This document shows positions 14,201 to 25,589 of a DNA stretch of 64,000 bases, piece by piece. The translations under genes were made by a program, and so were the position numbers. Each line of letters begins with the position of its first letter. Within the stretch, counting starts at the first letter, position 1. The notes below the pieces were generated by a model. The model was not told the origin of the DNA. It did no database searches and saw only the letters and a list, made by a program, of their open reading frames with translations. Source of the stretch: Urechis unicinctus (Eukaryota; Annelida; Polychaeta; Xenopneusta; Urechidae); contig CM067358.1 of assembly GCA_034190875.2 (NCBI GenBank), forward strand, positions 71,437,180 to 71,501,179, given 5' to 3'.

Positions 14201-14380
14201 CTACTCTGTGACACTCTCTCCTCTGATACCCTGTTCATACTGTGAACCTAACATGTCAGCCTCTTCACTCAGTCTACCTACCCTGTAAACCGCTTCCCTT
14301 ATGTCATGCTTTTCACTCTTTCTACCTACATTGTAAAACAACCCTGTCGCTCTCTTCCCTTGTCACCCTCTTATCTAAGC
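11255..14380. repeat. Pyrimidine-rich 30-bp minisatellite, about 100 diverged units
   Basis: The unit reads approximately ctgtctacctaccctgtcac followed by cctcttccct on the plus strand. Copies vary in both halves, and some are 28-31 bp. The top strand is almost purine free. Because 30 is a multiple of three and the unit has no stop in several frames, long pseudo-ORFs arise on both strands with 10-residue periods such as LCLPTLSPSS. These frames start and stop at random point mutations and have no gene signals, so I treat them as non-coding. Confidence 0.95.
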
Positions 14381-14399
14381 ATGCACGTTTCACGGATTA

Positions 14400-15900
14400 T
14401 CTCCCACCGAACTCATTATGTAAAATGTAAATGAAGCCATAGTATTCATGCTGTAGGCGACAATGATTTCGATGGCTAATTAACCATCAAACTCTCCGGG
14501 ACAGCCTGTCGTTTAAGATGTAACAGTTTGCTTTGTGCCATTTCCAATAGACCAAAAGCAATATAGAAAAGAATTCATGTAGAACCTCAATTATTTGTAA
14601 GTATTTGCCTCCAGTATTCAATATGTGATATTTAGCGGTAATTGGATTACGCTTATACATGTACATCAACAATTGAAAGTCTGTAATGTTATGACGAGTC
14701 GTTATCGATCTTCTATATTTTTATAGCCTGATGAAGTAACAAGGTACGGAGTGAATTTATATATCAGCAGAAAACCCGGTGTCACTGATGGGGAGTTAAA
14801 CATATTTTTATTTTTCAGTTATTTTGTGGTTTTGATGCTGGGTGATTTAGTATGGCTACATAAATGGACAGCAATGTTTGCTTAGTATATCAATTATTCA
14901 AATTGATACAATTCATGTTGCGTAGCAGAAATTGGATGTTGTGGAAACGTTCACTGTTGGTTGTCAAACAGAACCCTAAAACGTAGAACCTTGAGTTCCC
15001 TCGAACACTGCAGCCAAAATCTCTGTCGGAATATACACCCAGGACATAACTCAATAAGCAGGCCTTAATAGTGATCATCGCTCATTCTCCGGCAAATCTT
15101 CTCAAACTGATTTTGATTTAGCGGCACTTTAGAAACTCACTCAGAAGGGCTTACTTCCGAGCTTCCTCGATAAGCTCCATTCCTGTTGACCATTCATGTT
15201 TATTTATGTTTGAAGCGAGCTGCTTGCTATTGCCCGGTCATAGGTCAAAACCGGGTAGAATCGCATGCGCTCCATTGACTATTGCAGAGATGTTATGTTA
15301 GCGTAGCGTCAAACATACCTGCCATGGACAGTGACCCCAGCCTTGAGGTCACACGAGGCAAAAGTTAAATCGTCTTAGATCACCACCTGTTGACTGGGAA
15401 GAGAAGGTTGTAAACTGGGACTAATAGTTGTCCTGAACCTGGTATCATGGGATGACATTAGGGCCCTACCCACCTGACATTCTCGTTGCGCCGCTATTCT
15501 TTGCCAGCTGCCAGCCATAGCCCGTCTGATCGAAATGATGGGTCTCTAGAGGTAAATTGTCACGCAGTTGCTTAAATGCCTGATCATAATTATCGTGCTA
15601 TTGAGTCTTTAATAGCAAGTAATTAGCCTCTTCCTCTCTCGTGTTTATCGTCCGCTGACACTCTCTCCGTTCGCCTTCCTCGCCGATCTCCTTGCGCATC
15701 GGCTTCTGCGCAGGCTAGGATTCGCCTCTGCACCACATAGATTGCTTTGGGGCAAATTCGGGCCATTACGCAAGAAATATTTATATGAATTATCAACTCT
15801 TAAATATTACAAAATATTTTCTACTGTGTTCGATTAGAATAATAATATACGTTTTGTTATGGAAAACTTTTCAGTAGGTTAAAAATAAGGCATTTGTCGG
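14400..15900. other. Non-coding stretch
   Basis: No coding frame of note and no repeat family I can name. A pyrimidine-rich segment lies near 15630-15700. Confidence 0.4.
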
Positions 15901-15925
15901 AAAAAATATTTCCGCGGACGTTTAC

Positions 15926-16150
15926 ATGGCCGTCAAAGCGTTTCTAAAAATTGCGGCAGTCAGATGTGAAAACGAATTTGCTATCGAAAATCGACTAAAA
16001 AAAGCAATAGAGAGTTACAAGCCGGGATTGAAAATGACAGACAAGCACCGAGAGTGTTAGGAGAAGTTGTTCTTGGGAAACGACGTTGTTGCTAATCTAC
16101 CAACGGGATATGGGAAAAGCCTGATATACCATTTGCTCCCAGATTTGCTG
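15926..16150 (+). pseudogene. RecQ-type ATP-dependent helicase fragment
   Basis: From ATG 15926 the frame encodes a ~44-residue N-terminal stretch, is cut by TAG at 16058-16060, then continues in the same frame with LANLPTGYGKS-type sequence (here ANLPTGYGKSLIYH, from about 16094). That is motif I (Walker A) as found in RecQ-family helicases, which unwind DNA using ATP. Homology stops at a poly-C run (16151-16161), and no later helicase motif follows. The piece is therefore a 5' fragment with an internal stop. It lies directly next to the virus-like element, whose left edge is within about 220 bp, so the element may have interrupted or captured it. Single-copy host RecQ genes are much longer; this looks like a member of a dispersed, repeated RecQ-like family. 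Confidence 0.65.
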
Positions 16151-16371
16151 CCCCCCCCCCCGATGGCAGTACACATGTTTGATTGAAAAAAATTTTATTG
16201 ACAAAAAAAAAAACTTTGACTACTAATGTTACAATGAAATTTGCCAAAATTTAATACTTGTGACTGCAGGGCTTTGGTAATATAACCTAAATAACTGCAG
16301 CGTATAAAGCAAAGAAATTTCATAATCAAAGACATCAAAATGCTGCCTTTGTGGACAGTAAACACAGCTAA

Positions 16372-17164
16372 ACGAGCAGGCAGGTTCAGGTTGATGTTCC
16401 ACAGTGTATCTCTTTTATTGTATACAAACTTCCTGTGACGAAGCACATGGTCATACAGAATCGAGAGCCGACCTGTGTACTGGGTGCGTATCATGCGGGC
16501 CAACTCTGTTTGGGTAACCATGTCATACTCCAGCCAGATGCAATCAATTTTGTAGCTGGCAGCGGTGTTGTAGTCGTTAAACGTGAGCTCGTATTTCAAT
16601 CTGTCATTAAGCGCACTCTGGTAGAATTGCATGTGACTCTCGAGGTGTTGAAAGTCAAGCGGAACGTAGAACCTATTACTATACACATCGGCTACAGCCT
16701 TGTCCTCTACCTCAGTCTCAACCTTGTCTCCTGACCCACACTCGCATCTTAGTTGCGTTTCTGTCCTCTGATGTGTCAATGCCCTGGTACTGGAGGCCCT
16801 GTCTCTCCTGTGCAGTCCACCACAAGCCGTGGTAACAGTGATACACATCGCTGTCATCATTAGACATGACCTCATTGCCAGAAATCTTGATTGTCATTTT
16901 CTTGACCACGGCGCGGCCCAGGTTTTGCACAATGCTGCGGTTAAGATCAGTCGAGGTCAGCGTGATTGTAAAAGCCAGCCGTGCTGTCCCTGGAACAATG
17001 ACGTCGTGTGTGCCTAGATTGGAGAAGCGAACCAGCAGTTGTTGGTTCTGGTCAATAGTGCTTGGATTGTTTGTAACGACTACAGACTGTCGCACGCTCT
17101 TTACCCTGAGCGGTTCGCGTATCCGGTGGTGTGGGTTTAGTTTGCGTTCGTAAGTACTCGTCAT
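16372..17164 (-). pseudogene. Capsid-like protein of the virus-like element, frameshifted and truncated
   Basis: The frame begins at ATG 17164 with MTSTYERKL and is open to 16718. Homologous-looking sequence moves into another frame near 16735-16755, where the second frame picks up GSGDKVETEVEDKAVADVYS and continues to about 16372 (NINLNLPAR). Downstream of that to 16195 the frame reads into unrelated sequence, so the 3' end of the gene is missing. Beta-rich text with alternating hydrophobics (for example ARLAFTITLTSTDLNRSI) suits a jelly-roll structural protein. I infer a major capsid role from size and context only. The gene is divergent from the plus-strand gene at 17205, with only 40 bp between the starts, so a shared bidirectional promoter is likely. 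Confidence 0.5.
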
Positions 17165-17204
17165 GTTGAATTCTTAATTACACTTATATCTTTAACACAC
17201 AGAC

Positions 17205-18388
17205 ATGGAGTTTGATAACCAAACATTTGACGATGCAGATGCGGAGGGGGCTATGGGAGGAGAGAGGAATGAGCCTAACCTCATTGACGAAACTTTAGAG
17301 TACGACCAGTCCACCATGGGCTATTACTGAAATGCCTGCTGGGTTAACAGAAGATCAGGTGGGTTCCAAAGAAGAAACTGAAGTCTTAGTTAGAGGTGGG
17401 AGAAGGCCGTGTCTAAGCATGGGCTGCAGGCCACTCTGGAGTTTAGATCGTCTAAACAAGGTGACCTTTGGGTTAAGTGGGGCCGAGAATGGAAGAACAA
17501 TCCAAACAAATTCCTCTCTCCTAGGAGTTTCCTAGGTTACGGTGGTACACAGCTTGCTCGAGCTCTTGGAGTGACCGCTGAACTATCCACAAAGCAGCAA
17601 AAGCCCTACAAGGCGTTGACCAAGCTGCTGCTAAAGCGGATGCTGCACTTCCAGATATGTTGGAAATGAGCAGCCTTGAAGCTGCGACAGAGCAAGGTGG
17701 TGTAGAAGAAACAGGCTCCATAGAGGGCGTTCACAAAGCCATAGAAGATCTAGGTACACAAACAGGCAACTAACTACCACTCAGAGAGCTTATTCGGCTT
17801 GACAAGGCTATGCAGACCCAGAGAGATGAGCTGGTGAAAAACCTAGCTAAGATAACTGAGATAGAAAGGGATATAGCCTGACGGAGGAAGGGAGGGGTGA
17901 AAGTGGAGAGTGGAAATTCCAAGCAAATGAGCTTGCAGAGCTGCAGGACCTGCGGCGTGTCCGTGTTGAGGCTGCCTCTGTAAACCGTGAACGTCTGCGA
18001 ACCCAAATTAACCGCATCAGGGAAACTATCAACAGACTTCTTAACGAGGACACAACGCTAGCTGAGCGTGTACGCACTCTGTTCCGAGAGCAGGGTATAA
18101 CAATCGCCTCCATACTCACTGCAATTGGATTGGCAATCTCGACCCTGGTAGTTGCTTTAAAGGAATGGATTAAAAAACTCCTTGGCAAAAATCCCGAAAA
18201 GCCTAGCCGGTAAGGCAGCAGCTGCCCTTCCAGGAATTATTGGCTCAATCGTATCATGGCTGCTTAAGTCAGCTGCAAAGGTGGCTGGTTGGATGGCAGA
18301 ACATGTGTGGGCCGCGGCTGTGGCGGTGGGGGGAGTTATCCTCCTGATACTCCGTGACTTACTACGTAGCAAACCAAAGCACAGCTAA
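17205..18388 (+). pseudogene. Membrane/coiled-coil structural protein of the virus-like element, broken
   Basis: ATG 17205 opens an acidic N-terminus (MEFDNQTFDDADAEGAMGGE) that ends at TGA 17328-17330. Recognisable coding continues in other frames to 18388. The readable order is an acidic start; a basic segment at 17409-17600; a charged coiled-coil-like region at about 17926-18090; a hydrophobic segment at about 18096-18160; and a C-terminal part in frame 18182-18388 with two more hydrophobic stretches and a basic end (LLRSKPKHS). Several frameshifts and stops make it inactive. Probable membrane-associated or internal virion protein; function inferred only. Its 3' end overlaps the convergent gene ending at 18336 by about 50 bp. 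Confidence 0.45.
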
Positions 18389-19736
18389 GCCTATATCGAT
18401 TAATAAGAGCGGTTTTCTCATCCTCGTGCACCCCACGCATACCGGTCTCGGCCATAGGGGCCGGGCCTGAAGAGGGAAACTCCCCACACATACCGGTCTC
18501 GGCCATAAGGGCCGGGCCTGAAGAGGGGAGTTCCATATCTGTATCTGTATCTGGCGGAGGGTCAAAGCTTCCTCTATCTTGAACCACCGGAACCAAGTTG
18601 ACATCAGCATTGCTGCTGATCTGCTGCTCCTCAGTTGCGATAGTAATCAGATTGTTGTACCCAGCAACGTCTCCAATGGCAAGGCTCATATCTGATGGAG
18701 CCATGTACAGGCCCTTTTCAAACACATAATCAACCTTTGTGGAATCATTCTGGAGGACGTTCTGATACCGTCGGATGGATGAAGGAATGTCCACTGGGGA
18801 GTTGATGGCATCCTCAAAGTTGGCCTGAAATTGCTTTTGGGCATCAAAGGACATTCCAACACCTAGTATTTCTGAACGGGTCTGCGTCTGAGCACTAAGA
18901 ATGGCCCAGACATAGGTCCGAATGCTGTCGTTAATTTGCTCAACGCCGGTCTGTGTAAAACCCTCAGACGTGTCCAGTATGAAGGTACTCCAGGCCTCAT
19001 CTGCTTCTGGTCCCTGTGCTAGATGTAGAACAGCACCCTTTTTTTCCTGAAAGGATTGTAGTTTGCTCGCGTGGGCAAAACCTGGCTTTGTATCCTTTTC
19101 CGCCTCAAAGGCCATCCGTGTAGGGTCATAACGAACGTTTCGACCAGCAACCTTGACTACACTCCCGTAACCATACTAATCATGTGCATATAAGATACCA
19201 AGGCCACTATTAGCTACGGTTGCCTTCTGGCGCCAGTCTGTTTTTGGTTGAACACCACAGTTAGTGCAGAGTCTCTCATATGCCCTCTTGTCATATGCAT
19301 TGTTATAGGGGTCATAGGCATGATCCTGAGGTAGAGGCGCCTGCAGTTCTGCTAATAGGAGACGCACTGTGTAATAAAGGTGAAAGGTGTAGAGAGCTTT
19401 CACGAGTGGAATTTCAGCCTCGAGGTGGTCGTGGGATGACACGCCGCAGCCGGCTGTTGCACACCACACTGCAAAGTTTAACTTGTTCTGCCAAAACTGC
19501 ATTGGATTAGTCGACCAGTCTTTTACTTCTTTGTCCGCTGTTACCGGCGGCACCCTATAGTAACTGAATAGATCGGGAAAGTTTGCAGTAAATGAACCGC
19601 CATTGTGAACGACTTGGATTGTTTGCCGGGTGAGTTTATCTCCCACACCATATGGGGCTGGATACACACCGCCCGTTTCATATGTAGCTTTTCTATTGAA
19701 ACTAAAGGCTTGTTTATTCATAGTGCTATGTATCAC
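18336..19736 (-). pseudogene. Large protein of the virus-like element with one in-frame amber codon
   Basis: From ATG 19736 the frame runs to TAG at 19176-19178, and the same frame continues uninterrupted to the terminator at 18336. The total is about 466 codons with a single internal stop, which makes it the best preserved gene of the element. The N-terminal part holds Trp/Tyr-rich sequence (DWSTNPMQFWQNKLNFAVWC) and a cluster of four Cys. The C-terminal part is acidic and contains a 51-bp tandem duplication (18438 and 18489), giving a 17-residue SSGPA.MAETGM repeat. I do not recognise a catalytic motif. A capsid-associated structural role is inferred from context. An alternative start at the ATG encoding MAFEAEKDTK (19115) would give 259 residues. 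Confidence 0.5.
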
Positions 19737-20290
19737 ACTCTGTCAAATGTTCAAAGCGGCGGCTATTGACAACACTGCAGGTGATCTATACGTAGGTCTT
19801 AGGTCAATCACGTATACTGTGGGTTGGTATAACATTGAATCAGATGTGCCCCTTCTATGGCTGTCAGATGGTTCTGGGTCAGAAGGGTTTAAAACGTTCC
19901 AGTCTCCCGCCTGGCCTTTGGGGCTTCAAGCGTCTACAGGATTAATTTGAAGTTATAAATCGGAATATTTTAGGTCTTAGTTTGGAGGTTGATGATTAAC
20001 TGGGATTGTTATCCTCTCAATTCCGTCTGGGTCTTTACGATGTGACGGTGTGTTGGAGATGTTGGGTCTTGATACCGGCCTAGGTGGAGAATGGATTCCT
20101 TCAGGTACTCACAAAGGTGGCCGCCCATGAACTTTAGCATCTTTAACCCACTTTATGGGAGAAGGTGTACGACATCAAGGTCTACGAAAATAATATCTAT
20201 ATTCAGGGTGGCGCAACGGCCTACACTCCAGATGGCTTTTCTGTGCTACCTATCCGGTGGCGGTGAGACCAGGTGAGTGGAGTGGATGCT
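19736..20290 (+). pseudogene. Minor-capsid-like gene of the element, multiply frameshifted
   Basis: Coding starts just after the divergent gene at 19736, with sequence around LYVGLRSITYTVGWYNIE (about 19788-19841). It runs to a stop near 19948 and is continued by homologous text in shifted frames: MLGLDTGLG (about 20060), then MNFSIFNPLY (20128-20157) and ENNIYIQGGATAYTPDGFS (about 20186-20242). The 5.86-6.03 kb minus-strand relic aligns to the middle of this gene, which shows that the segment is a real conserved coding region. Its short divergent spacing from 19736 mirrors the other gene pair in the element. A penton or minor capsid role is a guess. Confidence 0.45.
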
Positions 20291-20316
20291 GTCTGTCGGG
20301 GGCATCCTGACAGGTT

Positions 20317-20790
20317 GTGCTGCTCGAGAAAAAGTGCCTCGACACTCAGAGTCCTGGGAGGATAATTCCGAATATGTATAAGCCTCAGGTTCTGTTGGGG
20401 CTGCACCATAGTCCGGTGGCGACCATCGGGGTGTTTGTTGACTGCGTTTTCAGGTTGTGCTCCTTTGAGGACCTTGGGAGGGCTGAGGCGTATAACCAGG
20501 TGTATCACAAGGATCAGAAGAAGTATAAGGAGACGGGGGTGGATGGGCTTGAAGACGGCGACTATAGCGCGAACGGTAGGTTTAATAGTTGCCTGGAGGT
20601 GGAAAAGGAGCATCACGGTCCATGAGTGGGAAGACCGAGTGGGACCACGGAGAGGCCGACGGGGGCTTTCTACTGTTGGAAGCTCTTTATTATGAGATTG
20701 ATAACCGCTCGTCCCGATCCCGACTTTATCGAGAAGATAACGCTAAGGTTGCCCAGTTAATACAGGACCTCGACTGCGTGAAAAATTGAT
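20317..20790 (+). pseudogene. Distal reading frame of the virus-like element, unidentified
   Basis: Frames at 20317-20625 and 20589-20789 carry charged, protein-like sequence, such as YNQVYHKDQKKYKETGVDGL and YEIDNRSSRSRLYREDNAK near the end. A stop at 20787-20789 follows. I recognise no domain. It is on the same strand as, and immediately after, the minor-capsid-like gene, so it is probably the next gene of the element or its 3' part. Confidence 0.35.
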
Positions 20791-21560
20791 CTTACACGGG
20801 TAGTCTTGGCTCAGGAATGTTTACGCTTAAGGACCTCTATAGATAAAGACCTTGGGGGTTGGTAGTATACATTGTAGGGGATCCCTCTCCCCCTACCCCC
20901 ATGTGGTCGTGGGTCCCTACCCTCTGTGACTCATGGCTGCCCTTTCCCCCGCGACTCATGGCCTGCTGAGAGGGTCACAGCTTTAGTAGTATAGGTAATA
21001 ATGGTTCCCCTGCAATTTCGTTGTGAGTCATGGCTGCCCCTAACCCTGCGTCTCACAGCCTACTTATAAGGTAGCAGCTTTAATCCTTGGCCAGCTCTTT
21101 GCAGCTCTTGAGACCTAAGGACCCGAAAGGAATTGGCGAAGTGGGTAAATGATGCTCTGAAGTAGGGGGATTCCTTATCGTTGGTGGGTTGGGTCTCTAT
21201 TTGGAGGCATATTCTGGAACCACCATTACCTATACTACTACATCAGACATTTGTTTTTGATCTATGTTTACTTTACATGTAGTTCAAATGTATCTCATTT
21301 CCAAACGTACCAAGTCAATCGTGCTTTTGAAGAAAGCTAATGTGAGTGACACTAAGAGAGCACATACGACAAAAGAAACAGTTCACTATCACTTTACGTT
21401 CTGTACTTATCTCAAACCTTTCAAATGACACAATTCAGTCGACAATGATTAGTTCATAAGGAGAGGGTCACATGACATTGTATAAATAATATTATAAACG
21501 TCTGCATGAATGCGATATCGACAAGGCACGGCAAAGAGTTAACATTTTTTTATAAATAAT
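20791..21560. other. Spacer with a short degenerate duplication
   Basis: The segments gactcatggctgccctttcc (20928) and gagtcatggctgcccctaac (21024) head two related ~90-bp blocks that continue into cacagc(ctactta/tttagta) text. No gene is seen. Confidence 0.45.
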
Positions 21561-21569
21561 CAAAGCATA

Positions 21570-21880
21570 GGGATAATGGAACACAATGGACATAGATAAT
21601 GGAACATACAACGGACATAGACAATGGAACACACAACAGACATAATCAGTGGAACACACAACGGACATAGATGATAGAACACACAACAGACATAGTCAAT
21701 GGAACACACAACAGACATAATCAATGGAACGTACAACGGACTTATATAATGGAACATACAACGGACAAAGATAATGGAACATACAACGGACAAAGATAAT
21801 GGAACATACAATGGCAATAGAAAATGCAGCACACAAAGCACAGATAGAATGGAACAAACAACGGACATGATACACGATGG
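21570..21880. repeat. 24-bp minisatellite, about 12 units
   Basis: The unit core is aatggaacatacaacggaca followed by tagat, 24-25 bp in period. Copies differ at acatac/acacac and acgg/acag. Because the period divides by three, an 8-residue repeat frame appears on the minus strand; it has no gene context. Confidence 0.9.
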
Positions 21881-22544
21881 AGAAAAATACAAATTGATGG
21901 AAAAAAGCATACAAAACAACCACACTGATAAACTCTACGGACAGAGGTTCCATCGGATTAGGGGGGCAGATTAATAAATGTGTAGATATGTTTTCAACAT
22001 TAATAGTGGTCCATATAGCTGTGTATACTTTGAATTCCATGGGTGGTTTCATTTGGGAAATTTTATCATAGCCAGAGGCATCCCATCAAGATGATATCGG
22101 TTGGACCATTCTTGTGAATCCTCAAACTAGTCCCAACCACTGGTACTTCGACTAAGTGTGGCTAAATTCCTGGGGATTTCCTTCGTTGATGTTAAAATGA
22201 GGCTGACACGTGAGTGTGAACTGATCTTGTCATTGCATGCCATGCAGAGGGGGTCACAAGTCGGCATGCAAATGCATGATGCCTGAGGCTCTTACTCTAG
22301 TATGGTGCGCTTATCCCAGTAAGTCACAAAAAGATATACCTACGTCCCAATACAGGTTGGTGGGCGAATTTCAGGTAAAAATCATATCTGTACAGAACAG
22401 CCATATCTATTTTTATAATGAATTTTTGGTTAAAGAATCATACTTGAATCAGCAATGATAAACATTCATGAGTATTTATTTTGTAGAAATTACTAGAGAC
22501 GACTACAACTGAAACAGAGCTTGGTGCAACATGCAGATTAATTG

Positions 22545-22740
22545 AGATCACAGAGGACACTATAAGAGGGATCATACAGGACACAATCAGAGGGATCATA
22601 GAGGACACAATCAGAGGGATCATAGAGGACACAATCAGATGGATCAGAAAGGACACAATCAGAGGGATCATAGAAGGCACAATCAGAGGGATCATAGAGG
22701 ACACAATCAGAGAGATCATAGAGGACTCAATCAGCGGGAT
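22545..22740. repeat. Second 24-bp minisatellite, about 8 units
   Basis: The unit core is acacaatcagagggatcata followed by gagg. It is unrelated in sequence to the 24-bp array 0.7 kb upstream. The minus-strand Ile/Val/Pro-rich frame over it is a repeat artefact. Confidence 0.92.
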
Positions 22741-25540
22741 CGCTTTGTACAGGAAGCAAACCTCATATTACAATCTGCGGACCGATCAGCTATTTGAATC
22801 AACACGTGATTGGCGAACTCAAAATAATTGGAACATAGGTCAAAAGAGGGTAATATATTATTCGTTCATTCACCTGTGGATAAAGAATTCATTATTTAAT
22901 AATCATGCATCATCAAAAGGAAACATACTTCTGTTGACATGACTATTAAGTCTCCATCTCACCAAAACCCATCGAGAAATAAGTGTAAGTTTTGCGAGAG
23001 AAACTAAGACCGGCGAGTAGGTCACACAGTAAACAAATATAAAACCTATTCCAAATACATATGTCGGATAAATAGAACATTAAACGATAGCTGTGCATTC
23101 CCTGGTCATGTTCTTCAGATTTTCATCTTACAGATTTCGACCAAGCGCATTGTTCAGGCGATTTTATTGATGTCATTTCAGCATTGTTCGAGCTCACATT
23201 CACCTCCGTGTATGACCTGCAACATCGACACTACCACTGGCAGTTAGTCTGGACAATACTTTCCCCATGGCTTTATCATACAGCTTCAGCGAGTGACACC
23301 ACAGCGGCTCGTTGATGGTGAAAAATATGCAACTCCCTGCAAAACATGGTATTTGCAGTTTTCTGGTCATTGAGCAAAGTAAACAGTGCGTCTAATTGCA
23401 TTCATTACTTGAGTTGCATTATATTGCCGCAAAGCCTTTGACGCTTATCGACATACTCGCCGACATAATCGCCAAAGGTTTCATTCCACTTAGACCTTAT
23501 GACAACATTCAATGCCGGCGGTGGAAACATTTATGGGGGACGGTCGTACTTGAGAAGTACTTGTGGCATCTTGGGAAGTCTTTAATGTCATAGCACAGGT
23601 AATGCTGGTCATGTAAGGCTTCTCGGGTCATGGCCTCTTAAATGGCCAGTAAGCAATATGACAGTTGATATGCTTTAATTGTATCTAATATGTAATCTCA
23701 ATGGGACGTTAATGGTGTAAATGTTGATTGTCTGACAACATATTTTACATCTAACACACACACACACATCAGTTCCACAAGGTAATGCAATTTCGACAAA
23801 TGCAAATTACGTATAAGCAAACCTAACGTCATATCACTCTGCAATTTACAATGCCATTGTAATTATCCTGCCCACCGACAGCGCAATTGGGTGCAACGTG
23901 GTCACAATTACACGATATACGGTCCTTAATATTCACTTGAATCAAATATACGGCAGATCACACTTATATTTACATCGTATGACAGAATATTTTTAACTGT
24001 ACAATAAGAAATCCATTGAAAACCACAAATTCTTAGGTATTGTTCCCATAATTACAACGGATGGTCCAGATCTTATAAATCTGCTGATGTCTTCTCATGA
24101 AGAATAATCTTATGCAATAATAGCGCCATTTGTCATATATCTATTTTGGCTCGAGGTCATGGACAAATAATGATGTTAGCGTAATGTCTTGACCAAAATG
24201 CGTCATTTGTGAACCATAACTTATCGTTTTAGCGTTTCATCACATTTCCTATTTTAAGACGTGAACCATGATCATTGCGGGGTATTGCACAAAAGCAATC
24301 ATTGTCATTTAGATCATGTTTCTCATCATGGCCGGTTGGGATATATGATTTTATAGCGCTTTCGTACGCTATAATGTCGAACATATAGCAGAACAGAATA
24401 ATTTGTATCGTTCACAAGCAGCGTAATGTGACACCCGAGATGTCCAACTTCACAAGTAAGTTTATCTTATCTAAATTAACCAATGCGCTCAAGTTTTTCC
24501 ACAAATGCAACAATTATTCACTTATACGAACATTTACATCTGCATGCGCATAATTACACATTTGATATCTGACATATAATATTTGCCGCTCATGTGACAT
24601 TTGCAATTAAAGTTTTCCACAGGTTTCAATTCAGGGAGGCTATCTGCTATAGTGATGACCTCGGCTGTGGCGGTGGCTGATATGATGGTGCTAATACAAA
24701 GGTGTAAGACATTGAAGTCGTTGAAAGAACGATTATATCATTGGTATACAGAAATCTCACTTGTTAATATGAAAAATATGTCATGGGTTGAAAGGAATTC
24801 AGAAACGGCACATTGAAATCAAAGGTAAGAAAGCACATAAAACAACCGTTGTTTTTATGGTTTGGCTTTGGAGCATTGCTGTCTCCGTCATTATCACTGA
24901 CAACGGTTATGAATATGTGGGCTCTCTCTCGGAAAATGCTTTATATGCCTTTGGGATTGAGAAAATAAGTCTTATGACTTATTGGATTTAACTGACGCTT
25001 TGTTAGCATAGAACAAATGCTGCAATGTACCTCGGTTCTACTTGAACAATTGGAATTATTTTGTTGTTTATCAGTACATAGCCGAATGTTTTGGTCGCAT
25101 TGACTTCCAATATAATACTGCTGGTCATAAATGCTTTTATTGTCATGCATCATTTGTGATATAATGCTGCTGCCGCTAACTTGTCCAACTTGACTGAGCC
25201 TATATCTGGCTCACTAGGCTGTCATGGGTTAGTTTACAACAATTATATAAAATGGCTCAGATTCTTTGATACAGTGACTATGATGAAAAACAACACAGAT
25301 TGGGTTAAGCTTCGATTTTATTTCGAAAATGGAAAATACGCCGAGGTTTGAAGTCTGTCTGGAAATCGGTAGGATAGAGCGATCTGAAATGGTTGCGTTT
25401 TTTAAATATTCAACATCTTACTGTAAGACATGAGACAACTGATAAACTCGTATAAACAACTTAAGCAAGTAAACCCTCCCACTTTGTATGCAATACGCTC
25501 TCTGTTGCAGCACTGAGACGATCAGCCTCTTCGTACAACA
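22741..25540. other. Stretch without a supported gene
   Basis: AT-rich. A short (CA)n tract lies at about 23756-23768. Two hydrophobic frames at 24601-24816 and 24788-24991 might be fragments of a multi-pass membrane protein, but nothing diagnostic is present. Confidence 0.4.
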
Positions 25541-25589
25541 TGTCCTTGGTGCACATTAGTGCTTCACACTCACCCCCAGGAGAAGCAGG

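Larger units (their letters stand above)
16195..20790. mobile_element. Decayed endogenous DNA-virus-like element (Polinton/adintovirus-like, tentative)
   Basis: A compact block of at least four oppositely oriented, intronless, closely spaced or overlapping frames, unlike the surrounding intron-rich genome: minus 17164-16372, plus 17205-18388, minus 19736-18336 and plus 19736-20290, with a further plus-strand frame to about 20790. Gene crowding, convergent 3' overlaps and a set of structural-protein-like products suggest an integrated virus or Maverick-type element. From memory, similar frame sets are common in cnidarian and mollusc genomes; I cannot check this. No DNA polymerase, integrase, packaging ATPase or terminal repeat is visible, so the assignment to Polintons or adintoviruses is inference, and the copy is incomplete. 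Confidence 0.5.

Noticed and set aside
24601..24991. Two hydrophobic frames that could be GPCR helices
   Set aside because: No conserved receptor motif, and the frames do not join; kept only as a remark.
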